A DNA stretch of 64,000 nt, taken from Chytriomyces cf. hyalinus JEL632. Its lineage: Eukaryota > Chytridiomycota > Chytridiomycetes > Chytridiales > Chytriomycetaceae. The DNA lies in assembly GCA_025435555.1 (NCBI GenBank), contig JAIWWG010000026.1:248001-312000 (forward strand), in the 5' to 3' direction. Each line of letters opens with the position of its first letter. Positions within the stretch are counted from its first letter, which is position 1. Positions 55,385 through 64,000 of the stretch are shown here, one piece after another. The notes beneath the pieces are model-generated. The model did no database searches and was not told where the DNA came from. It was given only the letters and a program-made list of their open reading frames with translations. The position numbers were made by a program, and so were the translations under genes.

Positions 55385-55693
55385 TGTTACGGAAGTAGTC
55401 AGGAGCTCGATTGCAGCTTCAAGACTGGGAGAGGACTTGAGAGGAGTTGAGAGAGTTAAGAGATTTCCTTTTATTGAATCAAGAAAGGCCTTCTTAAATA
55501 GCCTTTGTGGCAAATGTAAGGAAGACAACAGTGGCACTTGAAATGATAGAAAAAGTAATAACGAAGACGAGATCGTGTCTGGGGAGTGTTAGAGTGTTGG
55601 AATTGTTGTGAGTAAATTTTGTGTCTGTGGGAATTTTGATTGGAGTGGCGAAGCTTCTGGACGTGCGTGACGGAATCTGTAGATTACGTGACA
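55385..55693 (-). repeat. Gypsy 5' LTR
   Basis: 309 bp, the counterpart of 51049-51357. By eye it differs from it by only a few substitutions (for example ttacgg versus ttacag, and gacgag versus gacgcg). Confidence 0.93.
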
Positions 55694-55699
55694 GAACTT

Positions 55700-55775
55700 A
55701 TATGATTCTGGCTTAGTTGTTAAGGTTCGCGACCAAAGACCCACAGGTCACTGGTTCAACCCACACTGCTGCCAA
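55700..55775 (+). promoter_or_regulatory. tRNA-like block with A and B boxes inside the LTR
   Basis: TGGCTTAGTTGTTAAGG at 55709-55725 fits the tRNA A box, and GGTTCAACCC at 55753-55762 fits the B box. The spacing is close to that of tRNA genes and tRNA-derived SINEs. The block recurs in the other LTR copies (near 14985-15030 and, partly, 14212-14240, both minus strand). It is either a SINE captured by this LTR family or a genuine part of the LTR. Confidence 0.6.
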
Positions 55776-56255
55776 CTTCATGCAGCTATCTTCTGATCTT
55801 TATAGAGAAATAAGCAGAAGAAGAAGAAATAGAAATCAACTTGGAAAAGTATTCTATTACTACTTTTGTATGACTAATCTGTCAAGCCAGTCAAGCAATT
55901 AATCAATAACCTTACCCAGTGTGGGGATATTAATTATAATTGACAAGCCTTAACTGTCAGCCAGTAATGAATGACTAATCAGCTTGAAAAACTGAATTGT
56001 CAGCACTGACTCACTTTTTCAGCAATTTCAAACTGCAAATGAAAAATGGATGATTTCACATCAAATCTCATTTGTAGAAATGAAATGACAAATGAAATGG
56101 AAAAAAGGGTGGCTCAAAAGTGAAACTGAAGAAAGCCCAATGAGATTTTATGGGAGCCAAAAATGTATATAAGAAGAGCTGTTTTGATGTGTTGTGATTC
56201 ACCTTAAGATAATAAATATCATAAAAGCCCAAGAAAACCAAAACCAAACACAAAG

Positions 56256-56683
56256 TATTCTTTTTTCACAGGTTGCATCGGAGCATTAGACGGCACCCAC
56301 ATCAGTGCTATACTTCCTCTTGCAGACCTGCCAACAGGAAGGAGCTGTTCAACTTACGTCATGCGCAACTTAGAAATGCTGTGGAACGCATTTTCGGGTG
56401 TCTGTCAAAGCGGTTCCCCATCTTGAAGTCCATGCGGCCATTCTCCCTCGAAATCCAGCGTGACCTCGCAATAGCTCTCCCTATTCTTTTTAACATCATT
56501 CGCATCAATTTTAATGCTGATTCTTTTGTGGATGGGACGGAGGAGGAGGAGGAGGAGGATTCACACTCTGATTCAGAGGATGAAGAGGAGGTTGTTGAAG
56601 TGGTGGAGCCACGGTCGTGGCGGGATGGCATTGCGGAGGCAATGTGGGTGGACTATCAAGAGCATCTTGCGCGCAGGGCATAA
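56256..56683 (+). pseudogene. Harbinger transposase, C-terminal remnants
   Basis: Directly after the CAAAG duplication the frame resumes with YSFFTGCIGALDGTHI, holding the first catalytic Asp of the DDE domain. After about 25 codons it is replaced, in a different frame, by RKELFNLRHAQLRNAVERIF and GCLSKRFPILKSM, the region with the last catalytic Glu, followed by an acidic tail. The middle of the domain, including the second Asp, has been deleted. The enzyme cannot be active. Confidence 0.85.
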
Positions 56684-56867
56684 TAAATGGAATATGGTTC
56701 AACTTTACAAAGTTCAACTTTTGTGTTCTGTAAGAAAGTGAAGTTGTATTTCAAACAGTTTTTCCAGATATTGAAGTGCCAGTATCTCTAGATCACGCTT
56801 TTATGGACTCGTAAATACAATCTGAAAAATCGTCGAAAAAACAATTTCGTGGCCGAACGAGGCCTAA

Positions 56868-57938
56868 CTCACATCCATCAGCAGCATGCATTCTCAAGTC
56901 AATGCCAAATATTTCTGACACAATCACGAGCAGATGATTTCCGCCCCATCCGGCATATTCTCCGACTCGAACCAAACTGTCCGCAAGTCCATCCGCATTC
57001 TCTACGCCAGCCAGCTCCGCATATCGATTTTGTGTGTCTTCATCCGAATTCAAGAGGGAATTAACTGTGAAGGTGCGTGCGGTGGCCTGAGTCCATTGTT
57101 GTCCGTCAAGTTGGTTGAGTTGAAGGGCCAACGCATGCCAGAAACAATTTCTGTCCCTTGGGAAATTAAGGAGAGTCAAACCAGCCGGGAGTTTCAGGTT
57201 CTGGAGAGTATTTAATTAGCACAGGTCCTGTTGTAATTTAAAGAGACAACTAACCACATCGTCTGCAAACACATTTGACGGCTCATCACATAAATCGTCA
57301 TCTTCGAGAACATCCTGGTCCGGGGTGCATTGGTCTTCGTCAGAGTGCTTTATGCGCCGCCGCTTGTGTCCATGTTCTTGAGAATGAGTTACAGTTTCGA
57401 AGGTGTTGTCGCTCAGGGAGCTGTGGAACGCGGCCTCGTTCGACATAGGATACGCCCACCCGCCATTGCAGGCGGCTTCAATGTCAAGGTGGTCTGACGT
57501 CCAAGACGACACCCGCATAAGGCGATGACCCATGTCCGAACTATGTTTGGGACAAAAAATCCAGCCAGCTGAACTTTTTGACTGACACACAACTCTGATT
57601 CAAATAAAAACAACATTTTCAGCCATTATACACACTCCATGCATCACAATACTCATCACTGAAATTCAGTCAGAATAAAACACACTATTCAAAGTTGAGT
57701 TGATTCGTCATGTGGCCGTCGATGATTGTTCAGTTGCTGGAACCAAGGTGTTGATGGTTATTTGGCACAGCATTGCATTCAGCCAAACTGCTCTCCGCCT
57801 CTTCCTGCGTCATCTTGTCCATGAAATATGGCATCATAAACTCACACTCGAAAGATGGCAGAGTTTCAAAAAACTGGGTGATTCTGCACGCGAAATAAAA
57901 TTGGACTCTGATTGAACCTTCCAGTTGTTTGACACCAT
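56868..57938 (-). pseudogene. OTU-family cysteine protease gene, N-terminal part, interrupted
   Basis: Reads on the minus strand from a likely ATG at 57938 (MVSNNWKVQSESN). It splices near 57860/57593 into an exon with CQSKSSAGWIFCPKH, then across a GTTAGT...CTCCAG intron (about 57256-57199) into LTLLNFPRDRNCFWHALALQ. The D-x-N-C motif there is the OTU catalytic Asp/Cys box. The sequence ADGCEL ends exactly at the transposon's TAA duplication. The rest of the domain, with the catalytic His, is 8.5 kb away at 48361-48188. OTU proteases remove ubiquitin. The first exon and its splice are less certain than the rest. Confidence 0.75.
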
Positions 57939-58230
57939 ACTAAATGAAGTAAATCACAAACCTGCTTGCTTTCTCTGTCAGCTGCGATGCTGAGCTGAAG
58001 AATTGGCGGCAAGCAGCGTCTCCGGATTGCGGACAAGACTCTTGTGACATCAAGTTCAGATCAAATGCAACAAAAATACGAACATTCAACCCTGTCTCAA
58101 ATCCCCTCAAAGTATATATGCTCTCTTTTCGTTCTTTCCGAGAGAGTGCAAGTGGATGAGTGCATGCACGTGCTGTGCCTGGATGGGAATAAAATCACTT
58201 CATTTGCCTGTTCCAATTTCATTCACAAAA
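57939..58230. promoter_or_regulatory. Divergent promoter between OTU and alpha-solenoid genes
   Basis: Only about 290 bp separate the two divergent starts, so both promoters lie here. Its right part ('gtgcaagtggatgagtgcatgc...gatgggaataaaat') is the part duplicated at 47812-47880. A TATA-like 'agtatatatgctc' lies at about 58110. Confidence 0.55.
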
Positions 58231-61200
58231 ATGACCCTCCCCACAACTCGACAGCAAGTGTCGGATCTTGTGGAGACACTCAGCGCACGAGAGCGCATGT
58301 CCTTTGCCGCGAAAATCGTTGTCCAGCATCGCGAGACAAACTTGACCCAGTTGCGCGCATTGATTGGCACGCTCATAGAGACAACGAATGCCCTCCCAAG
58401 AACCGTCCCAGTACAGGCGGACACTGCAAAGACAACAGATGCGATTGACACGGACTGGGATGTGCTTGCGAGTGCATCGAGCATTGAGGTGACCCATTGT
58501 GATTCATTGCAATCAATACACATTTTAACCATTTGTTCACATGAACCCGAAAGCTCACCACCCCGCAAACTGATGCATGCTTGAACCTTCACACTCGCGG
58601 TGTTGGTATTTACATGGCCGTTGCGCTCAAAGACGAAGAACTCCTTGAACGCATTCTTCAGCATCCATCACAATCTTTCAAGGAGAAAGTGAGAGACACA
58701 CTGAATGCAATTCGCCAACAGAAACGGAAACTGCAAAGCGCTACAGATCTGAAACCAAAAAATGAATCGGAAATCGCGATGGCCAAGTTTACCGCATTCT
58801 TTGATTCTATCAAAGCGGCTCCGTCACACCGTCTTCCAATCGATAATGCAACTCGAACACGGACCCAAGCTTGGGAGGAGTATTCTAAAAAGTCATGGGA
58901 CTTGTGAGTGTAATTCATGGGATCTTTTTCTCGACCGGTTTTAAGTTTTGATAATTTCATACAGGCCCTGGGAAAATGGCTCATTGACTAGTGTTTCTGA
59001 TAAGCAGCTGCGAAAATCAATCGCCGATGCCATGCTCGAATGTTTCACAGAATCTCCCCCCATCACAATAACGAAGGCAACAAATCCGGACCGGGATGTG
59101 CATGTTCCCATCATGACAAAACTGTTCTCCAGAAACTTGAAAGAACTCTTTAAATTGTGTCCGCAAGCCACGATTGCCGCCATTTGTACACTCATCACAC
59201 CCCATACAAAGTTGATTGAAGCGAATGTTCTGGGGCCGATATTCAAACAAAGACTTAACCTCTGGTCGCGCCATGGCGACGGCGAATTTCTGGTGGAGTT
59301 AATTAAGCCTGTGCTCGAAAAACTGGACATTGCACTGAAAAGACGCGTTATTCACTCGACGAGTTTGAGTGTGATTCTTTCTGCGAAGCCTCTGAAGGCT
59401 GTTGTCTTTTTCCTGCTCCAAAAATGTCTTTTCCAAACGAAACTTGTTGTCGAGAAGTACATTTCCCAGCGCGACATTTTCCACAATGATCCAAACAGAT
59501 TGCGCGTCACCGACAGTTACATTAGTGACATTGAATCGGGTTGCGCATCCATTGTGCTGATCATCAGGAACTTGTCCGAGCGTGCTTTGGGAATAAGCGA
59601 AGTTGAGGCCAGACTGGCATCGCAGCGTGCTTATGAAAAGGACGCAATGAAAGCAATTGATGATCTCCTGAGCGTATTTGGTGCGGCGATGGACGCGCTG
59701 CCAGGACACACGGAAGCCCTCATGAAGCAGTATGTGGAAAGGAAGGACAATTACAAGCGTGCCTGGATTGTGCGCCCTTTGCTTGACTTGTTTTTGGCAC
59801 ATCCACTCTTGGCGAACCACATGTACGAAGCCACTGTCTCTGACTTTCGACTCGAAATGTACAAGCCTCTCACAAAGACTGTCCTGCGTCACTTGGCACC
59901 TGCCAACACAACTGTATTTGACTTCCCTGAACACGACATTGTTGCGCCATACTCTGGAATTCAGCGAGACCCTGCATGGAACGCAAACGCGTTTGCCTAT
60001 TTCTATGCCTTGTTTCCTCCAGTCGAGTCTTCTGTTTATTGGGTCTCTGTTGCGCCCTACCTCACGCATGAAAATCTGAATCTTTTGAAAGGTGCGTTTG
60101 GTATCGCGGACCTTGTCAAGTTTGATGCGCCGCATTTGATGAATGTTTTGGATAAATTGTTTGTCAACGTCCGTGAGCGATGCGAAATGGCTTGGAAACT
60201 GATGGATGCCGTGAAGGAATTGCGTGCTGATTTGCCAAGCAGACAGATTGATGAGTACATGTCCATGTTACGGCAGAGACTGGATGTGCGGGTGCCTGAG
60301 GCGAGGGAATTGCTGGAAAAGAACTTGAAGCAGTCAACAATTGAAAAACGTGTCGAAGCGATCAGGGATTTGCTCACTTCGTCCAATTTGGCGGAAAGCG
60401 TTGATGAGACGATGGCGACTTTGACAGTGCTGTTGCCCAAATTGAAGTGAGTCTGTGCCGTTTTCTCGTTTTTCTGTCATGCATTCTGATTTGCGTGTGG
60501 TTGTTGGTGTTTGCAGGAACGAAATGCGTCTCAACATGGACCAGATCTTCAGACTCATTGAAACGAAAGTGAATGTCACGTTCTATGAAGGCTATACTAT
60601 TGAGCAGGCAAAATCTTTGGCTGCAGTTTATGAAGCTTTGGATGAACACGTGAGTCTGCAATTGCAATTACCACCCTGATAACAGATTTAAATGTCTGAT
60701 AAATCTCTTTGTAGAATCTCGCGGCAGTATCAATATCTCCGTTTGCCCAACAATTTGTGAGCGGCCTTGCCACAAAAATGCTCGGTTTTTACATCGGCAC
60801 ACCCAGCCATCCGTTCTTTGAATTCGCACTAAACGTGTTTTGGCGACATGAAGTTCAAATCCGAGGCTCCTCTTCTTCCATCCACACCTCGTTTCCGTTC
60901 AAGAACCCAGACAACTCGCAGCGTCAAGAGTACCTCGAATTTGATCGCCGCAAAGCGTACACACGAGGCATCGAACTGCACAAGGAATTGGATCCGACTA
61001 TTGATCTGGAAGACAACGAGGACAGTATGTTTGGGTTATTTCGAATCCCAGAAGGAAAAGAAGAAGCTGTCGTGGCTCATATCGTAGAACACGTACGCTT
61101 GAAATACGACGCTATTATTCCAAAAAAGACGGCATTTATGGATTCCAACTGTGGCCGGACACTATTTGCGGATCTGAAGAAATGCCTGGGGTTACGTTGG

Positions 61201-64000
61201 AGCAAATCCAACACGCTCGTGACGTACTATGAGTCTTGCTTGGCTGCACTCAAGAATGCTCCTCTGTTGAATGACGGAGCGGAACCTATTTTGAACTGGG
61301 CCGAATTTCAAAACAGCGGTGTCCTTACTTTCGTGACCCAATGTGTTCAGTTTAGCCCCAAAAGCGAAGGTGCGCGTTGGATGAATCTTCGCCTGAAATC
61401 GAATTTGGCAGCCGAGATTGCCCGGGATCTGTTTAACGGATGCAAAGGCGCCGTCGAAAAGGACGCGCTGGTTGTCCGACTCTTTGAATTGAGTCCGAGC
61501 GGGTCTGCGCTGCATATCCATGGTATTCTCAGACATGTGATTCTGCGGCTGCCCCGTCTTTTCGAGGCGGAACACATCTCAGAGCGGAGAGTATTCTGGG
61601 GACTCTTTCATCCCGGCATGGACACCGAGAGCAACAATTCATCCGACTTGTTAAAGTTCTCTGTTTCGAATCTGTCGGAAAACCCACTGCCAAAGAATGT
61701 GTTGCTCAAATGGCAGGAAGAATTGATGGTGGAGCGTTATTGGGCGGAGGCTTTGGATGCAACATTGCCAATGAATGAGCGTGTCCTTTCTGCAACGCGG
61801 ATGATGCATATGCGGTGCTTCAGCATCAACAAGGCGGCAGCGTTTTTGGTGACGGATTCCTTGCCATCAAGAGTGAAGGAGGCAGTTTTGATGGTTTGTT
61901 TATTTTTCTGGATTCCAAAGTTTTTTCAACTCACAACTCCCTCTTGGAATTTCAGTTCCTTCCCAAACTTGACGAACCAGCGTGCGCAGTCAATTTATTG
62001 CTTGCGCCAGCGTATCTTCAATCCGATTTGGCACGAACCGCAATCTACGCTGTCCAGAACGTTTTGCGCTACTTCAAAGATGATGAAGTGACTCGCATCT
62101 TTGAAAACTTGGTTCCACAAGAAGCTCAAACTGGAGGTGTGAAAGTCGGTGTCTTTAAAGAAATTGTGCGTCTCCTGGGCCAGTACTGCCGCATCCCGCG
62201 TATTTTGGCGCTGTTTGAGTCACTATGGGGGCGCAAAAAGTTGAACATGGATGTTCGTATTGCTCATTTGCAGCAAAGTATGACGCTGTTGAAATCAAAC
62301 GAGCCGGCGGTCGCTGATGCAGCATGGAAACTTGTTTTGGATGCCGTTCATGGAAAGTGGTTTTTGGATGTAAGCGCGGTGTTGGTGATGGTGATGGTTG
62401 AAGGAAGTGTGTACCAACAGCTGACAGAGATGACGATTAACGGCGTGGGCTATGGGCATTACTCGTTTGGGACAATCACTGCAAGGGTAAGTAGAATTCT
62501 GCTTGACACACTCGGAAAACGCAAACTGACAAAACCCAAAAATCGTCCAGCCTTTACCACGGAACCTTGCAAGCCGCTACGCTGCGGAAGTCATTGCACC
62601 CACCGCATTGCGACTGTACAACCGCATGAAAACAATGTCGAAAAACGACAAGAATTACGGGGACTTCACGACTCGAACCATTTACGCGTTCTCCATCCTT
62701 TACCACAAATTCTTCATTGATGAACAAAATGCCGGTGCTTTCAGTCAACTCTTTGCGGGCGTGTCAGAAGAGGCCGCGACAGCATCTCCCGATGATGTAA
62801 TTGCGACTGCTGTATTCAAGTGGATGATGCCAATTCTGGGTATCTGCAGCGGCTTGTTGGCTGCAGCGAATCCGACCGTAATTCCTCACTCCTGGGAGCA
62901 ATTTTCCAAATGCACTCGACTGATTGCTCACACAATTCTCGATGCCAACAGCACACCAACTGAGCGCTCAGTGGCGGTTGCAAAACTGGATAGTCTCGCA
63001 CTTGGAACATGCTACTTTCCCAAGGTGTACACTGAAGACCATGCACTTCTTCAGGCGGCTTTGCTTCCCATCGAGCAGATGGAAACTGTTCCAGGTGGTG
63101 CTAAATTCTTCGCAGCCTTAAGATTGGCACGTGAAACGGCATGGCTGAAGGCAAATGTGATTGTCTTTGTGAGAGCCTCCCAGCCCATCCAAGAACGGAA
63201 ATTCTTGATTGACCTGGCCGAGAAAACCATAATCACGATGTTGCGCTTTGGATTTGAAAAGCGGGAGTACGGAGTCCTTGATTTGACTGGCAAGGAATAT
63301 GATAACAAGTTTAAGGAACTCTGCCAGACCTGTGAACCACTGATTGGGTTCCACAATCGGATGAAGGAGATTTACGAGTCAGACTCCTGGTGTTCCGATC
63401 TGGCTGGGTTCAACGCGTATCGAAGCCAGTTCCGTTTAGCATTGTTGAATTCAGCGCTGAACCTCAAAGACGCAACGTCAGTTTCCAAATATGTGGAGAT
63501 GCTTGTGAAAACGGATGATTCATTGCTCGAGGAAATCCATGGACAGTTGGCCACAATGATAGTTCAATATCTGCGAGAGTGCCAAGAGTCTCTGCGTGAG
63601 CTCAATGCATGGAAGAGGCAGCCCTCATACCGGCAGAAGCCTCGACACGACCAAAGTGGACAAAATGCACTGATTTCATTGATGACGGAGCTGTACAGAC
63701 GCATTGATTCCGAATCAGAGTTTCAGAGCTCAGCAGGATTTAAACTGCTTGAGAGCGTTGTTACCTCGTGCGCTGTGTTTTTATTGGAACAACTGCCAGG
63801 GCTGACGGCACAGTTTATCAGGAACTTTGCAACCAGCGCCATGGAAGATGACTGGTTCTTGCACCTCGAGCAAGCATTTATGAAGAGAGATATGACGGTT
63901 GTTGAGAATGCTGACACTGGAATTGAGGCAATTCGTCTGTTGATTGAGAGGATAGTTTCAGGGGCCCAAGCAACGGGATTTGATGATACCAACAAATCAA
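58231..64000 (+). CDS. Very large alpha-solenoid-like protein of unknown family, 5' part
   Basis: Exons: 58231-58488, 58554-58903, 58975-60446, 60517-60649, 60715-61893, 61956-62369, 62422-62486 and 62551 to the window edge, still open. All junctions are GT-AG and keep frame. The 1,700+ residues seen are almost entirely helical, with repeated hydrophobic pairs like HEAT/ARM repeats (for example 'RAWIVRPLLDLFLAHPLLANH'). There are no membrane spans and no motif I can name. It is not clearly related to the Furry gene. Such proteins act as scaffolds or transport factors, but no role can be assigned. Its promoter and first exon were duplicated at 47.8 kb. The gene is truncated by the window end, not biologically. 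Confidence 0.8.

Larger units (their letters stand above)
51049..55693 (-). mobile_element. Ty3/gypsy (chromovirus-like) LTR retrotransposon, defective
   Basis: A 4,645-bp element on the minus strand with two 309-bp LTRs, target duplications GAATT (51044-51048) and GAACT (55694-55698, one change), a primer-binding site, a polypurine tract and gag and pol frames. The integrase catalytic core is missing from pol. The LTRs are very similar but not identical by eye, which implies a fairly young insertion. Confidence 0.95.
50726..56250 (+). mobile_element. Solo LTR (probably copia-type), interrupted by a gypsy element
   Basis: Starts TGTTGAATATCAG at 50726 and ends AACCAAACA at 56250, flanked by the 5-bp duplication CAAAG (50721-50725 and 56251-56255). 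Without the gypsy insertion it is about 875 bp (50726-51048 plus 55699-56250). No internal coding region of its own remains, so it is a solo LTR, presumably left by LTR-LTR recombination. Truncated relatives lie at 14212-14477 and 14717-15362, the latter next to a copia-type gag; that is the reason for the copia label. Confidence 0.8.
48365..56864. mobile_element. PIF/Harbinger-type DNA transposon, interrupted
   Basis: Bounded by inverted termini GGCCTCGTTCGGCCA (48365-48379 and the complement at 56850-56864) and flanked by the 3-bp target duplication TAA (48362-48364 and 56865-56867). It carries the two genes typical of Harbinger elements: a Myb/SANT-like protein (minus, 48699-50022) and a DDE transposase (plus, 50138-50725 continuing at 56256-56683). 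Without the 5.5-kb LTR insertion it would be about 3 kb. The transposase also lacks its central part, so the element is dead. Confidence 0.9.

Noticed and set aside
55717-55902. Small frame MLRFATKDPQVTG..., also found at 14836-15021
   Set aside because: Its conservation comes from the LTR repeat (tRNA-like block); the encoded peptide shows no sign of selection.
59299-60135. 278-codon minus-strand frame inside the solenoid gene
   Set aside because: Antisense to a well-spliced helical protein; a shadow frame.

Overview
The window is nuclear DNA from a eukaryote, most probably an early-diverging (chytrid-like) fungus. Genes are compact and split by short GT-AG introns, mostly 55-90 nt. Genes are tightly packed on both strands, and the set is fungal: a Furry/Tao3/Mor2 morphogenesis scaffold, pinin, Argonaute, Sua5, a PP1 glycogen-targeting subunit and pyruvate dehydrogenase E1-alpha. 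The phylum-level placement is inference.

Layout. 1-985: intergenic, with a dense GTCCGAAT motif cluster. 986-8720 (-): Furry-like scaffold, about 18 exons. 8763-10388 (+): ZNG1/CobW zinc-chaperone GTPase with a broken-looking exon. 10412-19000: a cluster of membrane proteins with a C-terminal SAM domain (three intact copies, several fragments), mixed with LTR/copia debris and stray pieces of neighbouring genes. 19144-26297: PP1/CBM21 subunit, YeeE/YedE transporter, two uncharacterised genes and a DUF1279 mitochondrial protein. 26531-30569 (-): Argonaute, with RRM-like exons immediately upstream that can be spliced in frame onto it. 31023-33401: pinin and Sua5. 33466-36772: a Tc1/mariner-type element with 75-bp inverted repeats, a DD34E transposase and a second, unrecognised gene. 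36923-39964: GST, METTL21-type methyltransferase, a soluble SAM protein and a UQCC3-like protein. 40000-46100: a gene graveyard holding ZPR1 and sarcosine-oxidase-type pseudogenes. 46198-47753: PDH E1-alpha.

48188-57938 is the most striking part. An OTU-family cysteine protease gene is split by a PIF/Harbinger DNA transposon (TSD TAA). The transposon's own transposase gene is split by a solo LTR (TSD CAAAG). That LTR is split by a Ty3/gypsy retrotransposon (TSD GAATT/GAACT). The gypsy pol frame lacks the integrase catalytic core yet stays open. Each insertion can be undone on paper from its target-site duplication, and an unoccupied copy of the gypsy target lies at about 15.04 kb in this same window.

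58231-64000 (+): the 5' part of a very large alpha-solenoid-like protein that runs off the window. A decayed copy of its promoter and first exon sits at 47.8 kb, beyond the OTU gene.

Most functional genes are unrelated housekeeping loci. Shared themes are RNA silencing (Argonaute with RRM-like exons), cell morphogenesis (Furry), mitochondrial metabolism (PDH, DUF1279, UQCC3-like) and repeated local duplication driven by, or exploited by, mobile DNA.
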